From Helicobacteraceae bacterium (GTDB taxonomy: Bacteria > Campylobacterota > Campylobacteria > Campylobacterales > Sulfurimonadaceae): a DNA stretch of 10,938 bases. A program made the position numbers and the translations under genes. The notes beneath the pieces were generated by a model. It saw only the letters and a list, made by a program, of their open reading frames with translations, was not told the DNA's origin and made no database searches. Position 1 is the first letter of the stretch. Each line of letters begins with the position of its first letter. The stretch is taken from NCBI GenBank assembly GCA_015488075.1, contig WFOM01000148.1, positions 1-10,938 on the forward strand, given 5' to 3'. Positions 1-7,033 of this stretch are shown piece by piece.

Positions 1-673
1 ATTTTATGTTGTCTGATTTTGTTTTAAATTCTAAAATAACATTTGGATAGTTTGTTGCAAAATCAAACAAAGCATCTAAAACTCCCTCTTTGTTTCCCCA
101 CATTAAAGAATCAGATGACTGTCCTGTTCCTATATGATAGGTTTTGTTTTTATCTAACTTTAGATTTTTTAACTTTGTAGCAAAATCTTTATCGAAAGTG
201 ATTTTGTTTTGGTTGTAAAAGCTTTGAATAGAGCAGTAACTGCAGTCAAACCCGCAACTCTCAACCGCATCCAAAGTTAAAAGATTGCAACACCTCGTTT
301 TTTCACTGGCTACCGGACAAAGCCCAAGCCCAAAACCATCTTTTTGCTCTATACTAAAGGTGATCTTTTGCTCTTTATGATTTACTGAGGGGGTAAAGTT
401 CTTATATGAGTTTGGCTTGTTTTTTATCTGAAGATACAGCTCTTTTGTTTTTTTTAGAGCTGTTTTTTTGTTTTGATGGTAAACATATATATCTTTTATA
501 TCGCATTCATCCCACAGCTCCAAATCTCTTGCCATTTGGACAAGTTCGATTATCTCCTGATGAGATAATCTCTTTTCAAAAGCCAGTTGTTTTATAAACT
601 CTTTGTTGTTATGGTTAAGTTTGGTATAAAAACTGTTTTTTACAGCATTTTCAAACTTTTCTTTATACTCCAT
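1..673 (-). CDS. Radical-SAM protein of the spore photoproduct lyase (SPL) family, 3' end cut off by window edge
   Basis: The frame is open from an ATG at 673 to the left edge, giving 224 residues with no stop, so the C-terminal part is missing. The key motif is Cys140-Gly-Phe-Asp-Cys144-Ser-Tyr-Cys147, a CxxxCxxC radical-SAM [4Fe-4S]/SAM motif, preceded by a helical N-terminal region and a G-L-G-L-C-P stretch (115-120). The layout resembles SPL-family proteins, in which a 5'-deoxyadenosyl radical acts on a thymine dimer in DNA. From memory of the family, the hydrogen-donor Cys of Bacillus SPL lies just before a T-S-D stretch. The matching place here reads G-T-G-Q185-S-S-D, so that Cys appears absent and the true substrate is uncertain. 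ATG673 is the only plausible start, because an in-frame TGA lies at 695-697 and no ATG intervenes. No strong Shine-Dalgarno is visible. It starts 43 nt after the rnj stop, so it is probably co-transcribed. Confidence 0.82.
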   Translation of the reverse strand, partial: MEYKEKFENAVKNSFYTKLNHNNKEFIKQLAFEKRLSHQEIIELVQMARDLELWDECDIKDIYVYHQNKKTALKKTKELYLQIKNKPNSYKNFTPSVNHKEQKITFSIEQKDGFGLGLCPVASEKTRCCNLLTLDAVESCGFDCSYCSIQSFYNQNKITFDKDFATKLKNLKLDKNKTYHIGTGQSSDSLMWGNKEGVLDALFDFATNYPNVILEFKTKSDNIK

Positions 674-716
674 ATCTGTTACTTTTTCTTTTTCTCAATC
701 CTCAAGCCTTAATCCT

Positions 717-2564
717 CTATTGTATAAAAATATTTGGCACTATCAGCGGATATTTTTTGAGCTTTCTAAATATATGTTTCCTTACAACCTGCCTTAGGTC
801 TGCTTCAAAAGCCTTGTGGTTTTGTAAAAGACCAGGCTTTATGTTTATAAGGAAGTTTTCGATGATGGCTTCCATCTCTTTTGCAAAAGCTCTGTCGTTT
901 TTGTCTGCAACCAGACCAAAAGATGTGACTCTCGGTTTGGAGATAAGTTTTGCAGTATCTCCGGAAATCTGGGCAACAATCATCACAACACCGTCATTTG
1001 CAAGTTTTTGTCTGTCGATGACTATGTCATCTTCAATCTCGTTGTTGTTTTGGTTGTCTATGTAGATTTTTCCTGTTCTGACTGTTTTTACTTTTTTCAT
1101 ATATCTTGGGCTTACTTCCACTGTTTCGCCGTCACTCATAAGATATATGTTTCTTTCCGGAACTCCACATGCAATTGCAGTTTCTTTGTGTCTTGCTATA
1201 TGGTTATATTCACCATGAACCGGTAGGAAAAATTTCGGATTTGTTATGCGAAGCATAAGCTTTTGTTCTTCTATAGATGCATGTCCTGAGACATGTATAT
1301 CTCTGTCGTTGTTTATTCTGGCACCGCATTTTTGAAGATAGTTTAACATTTGTGATATAGATGCTTCATTTCCCGGAATCGCTCTTGAAGAGAGTATAAC
1401 AAGGTCTGTAGGTTTTATTTTTATGTGTCTGTGTTCACCTATAGCCATTCTAAAAAGTGCCGAACTTGGTTCACCCTGACTTCCTGTTGTAACTATTAAA
1501 ACCTCTTTGTCGTTCATCATAGCTACTTCTTCAGGATCAACAAACACATTTTTAGGAAGTCTTATATAGTCATACTGCATGGCAACTTCGAGGTTTCTCT
1601 CCATACTTCTGCCTATAACACAAACCTTTCTTCCGTATTTTATACCCTGTTGTATAGCCTGATAAACCCTGTGTATGTTTGAGCTGAAAGTCGAAAGTAT
1701 CACTCTTCCTTTTGCATTGTAAAATACCCTGTCAAGTGCAGGTGCCACACTTAGTTCACTGGGGGTAGGTTCCGGATTGTAAGAGTTTGTAGAGTCGCTT
1801 AACAGACACAAAACCCCTTTTTCACCATAATATGCAAGTCTCTGAAGGTCTGTAGGGTATCCGTCAACCGGAGTGTGATCTATCTTAAAGTCACCTGTGT
1901 GTATAACGGTTCCGGCTTCGGTTGTTATAGCCAAAGAAGAGGCATCTATGATAGAGTGTGTAACATGTATCCATTCTATCTCAAAGTCGTTTCCTATTTT
2001 GTAAACTTTTCTTTTCTCGACAGGGTTGAAGTATTTTCTATACTCTTTCATGTGTTGTTCGTCAAGCTTGTTACCTATCATAGCAAGCGGAAGAGGTGTT
2101 CCGTATATAGGAAACTGCATTTCTCTAAAAAGATAAGGAAGTGCTCCTATATGGTCTTCGTGTGCATGTGTTATAATGATGGCAACTATTTTATTTTTTA
2201 TTTGCCTTAGGTATGAGAAATCAGGAACAAGTATATCTACTCCGTGCATCTCATCATCCGGGAAACTCATACCGACATCAACTACTATAGCTTCGTTTTC
2301 TGTTTCAAAAACAGTTATGTTTCCACCTATCTCACCCAACCCTCCAAGCGGGGTAATTCTTATTTTTGCTTTTGTTGAGAGGTCAAGTTTATAATGCGGA
2401 TTTAATCTGTTTTTTTGAATCTCATGGTTTTTGTAAACAAAACTTTTTAAAACATCATTTATAGGAGCATTGTAGCTTCTTCTTCTTGAATTTTTTTGTT
2501 TGTTGTTTTGTTTTTGGTTATTTGCTTTGTTCTCGCTTTGCTTGTTTTGTTGTGTATCTTCCAT
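717..2564 (-). CDS. rnj: Ribonuclease J (metallo-beta-lactamase/beta-CASP exo/endoribonuclease)
   Basis: A 615-residue protein when started at ATG2564. Residues 1-30 are low-complexity and rich in Lys, Asn and Gln, followed by a basic patch (S-R-R-R). This matches the long N-terminal extension known in H. pylori RNase J. The metallo-beta-lactamase core starts near residue 68 (T-P-L-G-G-L-G-E-I-G-G). The zinc-binding motif H-A-H-E-D-H is at 133-138, with further ligands expected at His203 (T-H-S) and Asp225 (G-D-F-K). Beta-CASP motifs follow: S-T-F-S-S-N (291-296), T-T-G-S-Q-G-E (359-365) and V-S-G-H-A-S (425-430). P-V-H-G-E (448-452) precedes a C-terminal domain. The family does 5'-3' exonucleolytic and endonucleolytic mRNA turnover and rRNA processing. 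The start is set by a strong Shine-Dalgarno at 2571-2576. An ATG at 2606 in the same frame lies deeper in rsmA and is less likely. It overlaps the rsmA 3' end by 47 nt, implying translational coupling. The same gene order occurs in H. pylori. Confidence 0.95.
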   Translation of the reverse strand: MEDTQQNKQSENKANNQKQNNKQKNSRRRSYNAPINDVLKSFVYKNHEIQKNRLNPHYKLDLSTKAKIRITPLGGLGEIGGNITVFETENEAIVVDVGMSFPDDEMHGVDILVPDFSYLRQIKNKIVAIIITHAHEDHIGALPYLFREMQFPIYGTPLPLAMIGNKLDEQHMKEYRKYFNPVEKRKVYKIGNDFEIEWIHVTHSIIDASSLAITTEAGTVIHTGDFKIDHTPVDGYPTDLQRLAYYGEKGVLCLLSDSTNSYNPEPTPSELSVAPALDRVFYNAKGRVILSTFSSNIHRVYQAIQQGIKYGRKVCVIGRSMERNLEVAMQYDYIRLPKNVFVDPEEVAMMNDKEVLIVTTGSQGEPSSALFRMAIGEHRHIKIKPTDLVILSSRAIPGNEASISQMLNYLQKCGARINNDRDIHVSGHASIEEQKLMLRITNPKFFLPVHGEYNHIARHKETAIACGVPERNIYLMSDGETVEVSPRYMKKVKTVRTGKIYIDNQNNNEIEDDIVIDRQKLANDGVVMIVAQISGDTAKLISKPRVTSFGLVADKNDRAFAKEMEAIIENFLINIKPGLLQNHKAFEADLRQVVRKHIFRKLKKYPLIVPNIFIQ

Positions 2565-3345
2565 CCAAACTCTCCTGTATATTTTTATAGAGTTGGTGAT
2601 AGTCATTTGTAGAGAGCTGGTGAGGTCTTGTGTTTTGGACTATGTCCAGTCTGGAAAAAATCTGTTGCAAAAAAGATTTGTCATAACTTGATGAAAGATT
2701 TTTATAGAGTGTTTTCCTTGGCTGGGAAAAACAGATTTTTAAAAATCTGCTAAAATCTTCATCAAATTTAGATTTGAATTTTTTAAGTAAAATAACTGCC
2801 GACTCCACTTTGGGAGGAGGCTCAAAGCTGGCAGGAGGAACTGTCTGTGTTATTTCTGCTTTAGCAACACTTTGTGTTATAACACTAAGACTTCCAAACT
2901 CCTTTTCTCCCTGCTTTGCACAAATCTTTTTGGCAACTTCCAGCTGAACCATTACGAGAATATTTTTGCATTTTTCATCAAGAAGAGCTTTTAGTATGAT
3001 ATTTGTCGCTATATAGTATGGAAGATTTGCAATAAGATCATATTCTTCGTTTATTAAACTTCCATTCCATATCTTTAACACATCTCCGCAATGAAGATGT
3101 AACAAATCCTCTTCTATCTCTTTTTTAAACTTTTTTCGTAACAGTTCGCAAAGTTCGGTATCTACCTCAAAAGTCTCTACACTTTTGACATTAACTAAAA
3201 ATTTAGTTAAATCACCTAATCCAGGCCCAATTTCAACAATTTTGTTGTTATTTTTGGGCATCGATTCGATGATCTTTTCCAAAACAATCGTGTCTTTTAA
3301 AAAGTTTTGTCCAAATTTCTTTTTGGCTATTATACCCTTTTTCAT
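2518..3345 (-). CDS. rsmA: 16S rRNA (adenine-N6,N6) dimethyltransferase RsmA/KsgA
   Basis: A 275-residue SAM-dependent methyltransferase that, in this family, dimethylates two adjacent adenines in the 3' terminal hairpin of 16S rRNA during late 30S assembly. From ATG3345 the protein opens with the family signature K-K-K-F-G-Q-N-F-L-K-D (residues 8-18). SAM-binding motif I is V-E-I-G-P-G-L-G-D-L (37-46), and the catalytic motif IV is N-L-P-Y-Y-I (107-112). The segment F-E-P-P-P-K-V-E-S-A-V (174-184) is also typical. A longer TTG start at 3363 is possible and would add six residues (M-L-Y-T-S-L), but ATG3345 fits the usual N-terminus better. Neither start has a convincing Shine-Dalgarno, so the leader may be very short. 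The last residues are charged (T-K-Q-A-K-R-E-Q-S-K) and are encoded in the overlap with rnj. It lies 58 nt downstream of the response-regulator stop, past a hairpin. Confidence 0.95.
   Translation of the reverse strand: MKKGIIAKKKFGQNFLKDTIVLEKIIESMPKNNNKIVEIGPGLGDLTKFLVNVKSVETFEVDTELCELLRKKFKKEIEEDLLHLHCGDVLKIWNGSLINEEYDLIANLPYYIATNIILKALLDEKCKNILVMVQLEVAKKICAKQGEKEFGSLSVITQSVAKAEITQTVPPASFEPPPKVESAVILLKKFKSKFDEDFSRFLKICFSQPRKTLYKNLSSSYDKSFLQQIFSRLDIVQNTRPHQLSTNDYHQLYKNIQESLDGRYTTKQAKREQSK
2571..2576 (-). promoter_or_regulatory. Ribosome binding site of rnj inside rsmA
   Basis: On the minus strand the sequence reads AGGAGA, 6 nt before ATG2564. This near-perfect Shine-Dalgarno lies within the rsmA coding sequence. 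It decides the rnj start in favour of 2564 over the upstream in-frame ATG at 2606, which would add 14 residues. Confidence 0.8.
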
Positions 3346-3377
3346 TAACGAAGTGTATAACAACTTTGCTTTATATA

Positions 3378-3406
3378 TAATAAAATCTCAAAAAGAGATT
3401 TTATTA
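3378..3406 (-). terminator. 12-bp hairpin at the response-regulator stop codon
   Basis: A perfect inverted repeat: arms at 3378-3389 and 3395-3406, with a five-base A loop (T on the minus strand). Arm sequence TAATAAAATCTC pairs with GAGATTTTATTA. The TAA stop of the response regulator (3404-3406) lies in the arm. The stem is A/T-rich with only three G-C pairs next to the loop. On the minus strand it is followed by TATATAAAG rather than a clean U-tract, so it would be a weak or leaky intrinsic terminator. The same A/T-rich segment could hold the -10 of an rsmA promoter. Structure is seen directly; function is inferred. Confidence 0.5.
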
Positions 3407-3784
3407 CAGAGAAGTCATAAGTTTTATCTGTTTTATAAGCTCGTCCTGTCTTATCGGCTTTGTCAAAAAACCGTTAGCACCGAAGTTGAGTGCTTCACTT
3501 TTTTTAGTTTCATCTGTTGTTAAAACTATTATAGGCATCTGTTTTAGACTTTCATCTGCACGGACAACTTTTAGAACTTCAATACCGTTCATAACAGGCA
3601 TAATGATATCCAAAAGCATAAAATCAATATCGTCTCTTGCTTTTAGATGTCCTATGGCATCACTTCCGTTTTTTGCCTCTATAACCTCTTTTACATAACC
3701 TGTTTTTAACAGCATTGATTTTAAAAGTTTTAGGTTTATTAAATCATCATCTACAGCTAAAACAACCAATTCTGCGTTATCCAT
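3404..3784 (-). CDS. Single-domain CheY-like response regulator
   Basis: A 126-residue stand-alone receiver domain with no output domain. The acidic pocket is Asp12-Asp13-Asp14. The phosphoacceptor is Asp59 in L-L-D-I-I-M-P-V-M-N-G. The Thr89 switch is in V-L-T-T-D, an aromatic Phe106 sits at the usual Tyr/Phe switch place, and the invariant Lys109 is in T-K-P. All residues needed for phosphorylation are present. It is the last gene of the PAS-HPt-kinase operon, 12 nt after the kinase stop. It is the natural terminal phosphate acceptor of that relay, and would act by binding a protein target (a motor switch, an enzyme or another kinase) rather than DNA. The start is supported by AAGGA 5 nt upstream. 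I cannot say whether it controls motility or another process. Confidence 0.92.
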   Translation of the reverse strand: MDNAELVVLAVDDDLINLKLLKSMLLKTGYVKEVIEAKNGSDAIGHLKARDDIDFMLLDIIMPVMNGIEVLKVVRADESLKQMPIIVLTTDETKKSEALNFGANGFLTKPIRQDELIKQIKLMTSL

Positions 3785-3789
3785 TATAT

Positions 3790-3794
3790 TCCTT
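3790..3794 (-). promoter_or_regulatory. Ribosome binding site of the response regulator
   Basis: Minus-strand AAGGA lies 5 nt before ATG3784 and only 2 nt after the TAA stop of the kinase (3797-3799). Ribosomes ending the kinase can therefore restart on the regulator. Confidence 0.7.
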
Positions 3795-3796
3795 TT

Positions 3797-6700
3797 TTAA
3801 ATTATTTCTATTACAGACTGTAAGTATTTTTTGTTTGCTTTATTTTCTATTATCATATCTGCGATTTTTGATGTTTCTTCATCCACAGACTGGTTTTTTT
3901 CTTTTTCAATTATAATTTTAGCATTGTTTTTTAACTCCTTGACAGTGTTTATATCAAAACCACTCATATCATAATCAACTATAACGGCATCATAGCTGTG
4001 GTTTTCAAGCTCATTTACAAGATCACCAAATCCTGTTATACATTTAAACTCTATGCCGTCGATTTTTGCAAGAACTTTTTTAAACAGATTTGCTTCAAAT
4101 CTGCTTTGTTTTGCAACGAGTATATTTGGTTTTGTTTTTTTTGTCTGGATGACTTCCTGTTCGTCAGTTAAGGCTTCTTCTGCAAATATAGACTCATCAA
4201 GTTCATCCAGTTCAGGCTCAGCCGTTGTGTTTTCTTTTGGCTCATTTGCAGTTACCGTTGTTTGCTGAACAGGTTTTGATTCTTGCTGGTGAGCCTCTTT
4301 GCTTTTTGAAGGTGCATCTTTGTCAACTATTTTGTCAGCCAGAAATTTATTTAGAATTGTAATGAGTTCATCTCTTACAAGAGGTTTTGTCATATACTCA
4401 TCAAGTCCGGCTGCCAAAAACCTTTCTCTGTCACCTTTTAGTGCATTTGCGGTCAATGCAACTATAGGTATATGTTTAGCTCCTGCTTCCTCTTCCCATG
4501 CTAGTATCTCTTTTGTAGCTTCCACACCGTCAAGATACGGCATCTGTATATCCATAAAAAGTAAATCATAATCGTTGTCTTTTCTTTTTGCAAATGCTTC
4601 CAGACCGTTGTTTGCAAGGCTTACACTAAGACCAAGATCTTCAAGAGTTCTTTTTATAAGTTTTTGGTTGATTATGTTGTCTTCCGTAACTAAAACTTTG
4701 GCATCAAATTTGTTCTCACCCGCTTTAAATACTTTGAAATCTTTTTTTGATATCTCTTTGTTTGTATGTTTTTGTGCTATCTCTTTTGGATCATAAGCTT
4801 CAAGGGTTTGTTTTAGTTTGGTAACATTTAAAGGCTCGTAAATGGTTTTAAATATATTTGCATCAAGTGATTCTATCATCTTGATGTTGTAGGATTTTGA
4901 TATGAGAACCAGTGCCGGATCAAGTTTTGAGCTTTTTACCAGTTCATCAGAGCTAATGTAGTCAAAATCCTCTATGATCATATCGTATTTTTTTGCGGTA
5001 GTAAGCTCTTTGAGTTTTGATACACTGTCAAATACGGTGTATTTGACTCCAAAGTAGTCAAGATATTCTTTTAGATATTCACTTTGTTTTTTTGATTTGT
5101 GTGAACTTTCAAGGATTAGTGTTTCTATATAGTCAAATTTGCCCTCATCGCTTTCACCGTGATGTTCTACATCTTCAAAGTCTAAAGTAAAGAAGAATGT
5201 TGTTCCTTCACCAGGTTCAGATTCAAGATCAAGCTGACCACCCATAAGTTCGATAAATCTGGCAGATATGGTAAGACCAAGACCTGTTCCGCCGTATTTT
5301 CTGGTAATAGATGTATCAGCCTGTGAAAATGCCTCAAAAATTCTTGCTTTTTGCTCGTTTGTAACACCTATACCGCTGTCACTTACTTCAAATTTGACTC
5401 TTGTAAATCCTTCTTGGATAGATTCTTGAACTCTTATGTTCACTTCTATATGACCTGCACTTGAAGTAAATTTAACCGCATTGGACAGAAGGTTGATGAT
5501 AACCTCTTTTAGTTTTGTAGGATCCCCTTTTAGAGGTTTGTTTAGTCTCGGATCTATAAAACATGCAAGGTCTATATGTTTTTCTGCCGCTCTGACGGCA
5601 TATACTTCAACAGCACTTTCAAACTCTTCAACAGGATTAAATACGATATCTTCAATTTCAAGTTTATTAGACTCGATTTTAGATAGGTCAAGAATATTAT
5701 TTATAATCTCAAGCAGATTTTCTGACGATTTTTCGATAATCTCAACAAACTCCATCTGCTCTTCTTTCAGACCTGTATCTTTTAGCAACTCCGTAAATCC
5801 GACTATACCGTTAAGAGGAGTTCTAATCTCATGCGACATATTTGCAAGGAACATAGATTTTGCTTCATTTGCCTCTAATGCCGCTTCCTTGTCTTTTTTG
5901 GTCTGTTCTATTATTCTTTCAAGAAGTTTGTATGCCTGTTGTGTTCCGTCAGCCGAATCGAGGTTAATATCTATATAGTCTTCTGCGGTATCCTCTGCAA
6001 CTTTTCTAAGAATTTCTTCCAAACCTTTTATGTTTTTTGAAAGTTGATTAGAAAGGATGTAGCCGGCAAGTGCCAATATGATTGATATAACCCATACAAC
6101 AATGGCTATAATGAGTATCTGTATAGATTTTTGTTCTATAACTTTTGCTCTGTCATCCATTGCTTTTGCCAAAACTTCTTCGGCAGAACTTATTATCTTG
6201 ATTTTTTCAGATATCATTGTATACCAGATCGCATAGCTTATGTCGTATTCTCCATCTTGTGCCACCGATAAAATATTTGTTCTTTCACTATTTATATCTT
6301 CAAATGTTTCAACGGCATCTTCATTGTTAAATATGGCATCAAGCTGTTGTTTTATATGTTTGTCGTCTATACCTTCATAGTTGATAGCATCTGCTTTACC
6401 GATAATGGAGATAAGTTTGTTTATCTCTTCCTCTTCAAGAGGTGTTTTTTTAGCAAGTATGTATGATACATAGCCCCTTTCGATACCGCTATATTCTTTT
6501 GCGGATACAAACTGTGTATAAACGCTAAACAGTTTTGATATTTCTGGATCCAGATTTGCAACAGTGATGTTTTTTATAACAGTTATAAGTCTTTTTTGGG
6601 CATCAGAATAAAGTTTGAACATATCATCAAACTTTATCGATATTTTGTCAACTTTTGGTCTTACATCCATAAATGTTTTGTGTATTTTATTGACCATTTG

Positions 6701-7030
6701 GATTTTTTGCTCTTTTATAGAGTCTTCCAAATCTGTTGTTCTTATAAAAGATATATATTTTTTGATAGCTTTGTCGGTAAGGTCTCTTTGGATTTTCAAA
6801 GAGTCATAAATCGTCTTGGTAGCCCTACCAAGATACATAGCATTGATACCTCTTTCGCTTGCAATGTTGCTTACTATCTCATTTAAGTGTTGATTTTCTA
6901 TAAGCTTTTCTTGCAGAAGCTTTGCATTTTGGTAGTTGTTATACGAAATATAAACATAGTAACTTGCAACTCCAAACAAAATCATCAAAGGGAGGAAACT
7001 TATAAGTTTTAGTGTGTTTTTAAATCCCAT
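3797..7030 (-). CDS. Membrane hybrid histidine kinase: periplasmic NIT domain, HisKA, HATPase_c and three receiver-type domains
   Basis: A 1077-residue kinase. A transmembrane helix at about 7-30 and a second at about 303-328 flank a helical periplasmic region. That region carries [13 protein letters not shown] (55-67) and [11 protein letters not shown] (176-186), the two hallmark stretches of NIT domains, which are associated with nitrate/nitrite sensing. A HAMP-like linker and coiled coil lead to HisKA with His400 ([10 protein letters not shown]). HATPase_c has the N box (N513, N517), G1 D-S-G-I-G (551-555), F box around F565 and G2 G-G-T-G-L-G-L (580-586). A receiver-like domain (about 633-747) keeps Asp688 but lacks the acidic pair and has Glu732 where Lys is expected. 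The canonical receiver (about 777-897) has Glu783/Asp784, Asp827, Thr860 and Lys882. After an acidic linker, a third degenerate receiver (about 967-1075) keeps Asp1019 but not the acidic pocket. The gene starts 3 nt after the HPt gene. The ligand is inferred, not shown. Confidence 0.93.
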   Translation of the reverse strand: MGFKNTLKLISFLPLMILFGVASYYVYISYNNYQNAKLLQEKLIENQHLNEIVSNIASERGINAMYLGRATKTIYDSLKIQRDLTDKAIKKYISFIRTTDLEDSIKEQKIQMVNKIHKTFMDVRPKVDKISIKFDDMFKLYSDAQKRLITVIKNITVANLDPEISKLFSVYTQFVSAKEYSGIERGYVSYILAKKTPLEEEEINKLISIIGKADAINYEGIDDKHIKQQLDAIFNNEDAVETFEDINSERTNILSVAQDGEYDISYAIWYTMISEKIKIISSAEEVLAKAMDDRAKVIEQKSIQILIIAIVVWVISIILALAGYILSNQLSKNIKGLEEILRKVAEDTAEDYIDINLDSADGTQQAYKLLERIIEQTKKDKEAALEANEAKSMFLANMSHEIRTPLNGIVGFTELLKDTGLKEEQMEFVEIIEKSSENLLEIINNILDLSKIESNKLEIEDIVFNPVEEFESAVEVYAVRAAEKHIDLACFIDPRLNKPLKGDPTKLKEVIINLLSNAVKFTSSAGHIEVNIRVQESIQEGFTRVKFEVSDSGIGVTNEQKARIFEAFSQADTSITRKYGGTGLGLTISARFIELMGGQLDLESEPGEGTTFFFTLDFEDVEHHGESDEGKFDYIETLILESSHKSKKQSEYLKEYLDYFGVKYTVFDSVSKLKELTTAKKYDMIIEDFDYISSDELVKSSKLDPALVLISKSYNIKMIESLDANIFKTIYEPLNVTKLKQTLEAYDPKEIAQKHTNKEISKKDFKVFKAGENKFDAKVLVTEDNIINQKLIKRTLEDLGLSVSLANNGLEAFAKRKDNDYDLLFMDIQMPYLDGVEATKEILAWEEEAGAKHIPIVALTANALKGDRERFLAAGLDEYMTKPLVRDELITILNKFLADKIVDKDAPSKSKEAHQQESKPVQQTTVTANEPKENTTAEPELDELDESIFAEEALTDEQEVIQTKKTKPNILVAKQSRFEANLFKKVLAKIDGIEFKCITGFGDLVNELENHSYDAVIVDYDMSGFDINTVKELKNNAKIIIEKEKNQSVDEETSKIADMIIENKANKKYLQSVIEII

Positions 7031-7033
7031 TTT

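Noticed and set aside
406..597. 63-codon plus-strand open frame near the left end
   Set aside because: It lies antisense inside the radical-SAM gene, whose minus-strand frame is open throughout and carries clear family motifs.
2565..2606. Longer N-terminus for RNase J from ATG2606
   Set aside because: It would lengthen the overlap with rsmA to 89 nt and has no good ribosome site, whereas ATG2564 has AGGAGA at ideal spacing.
3346..3363. TTG start for RsmA at 3363
   Set aside because: It adds six residues not typical of the family and has no better ribosome site. ATG3345 gives the expected N-terminus, though the TTG cannot be fully excluded.
5481..5978. 165-codon plus-strand open frame
   Set aside because: It is antisense to the HisKA/HATPase_c part of the kinase, rich in Ser and Ile as expected for a reverse-strand shadow, and has no recognisable domain.
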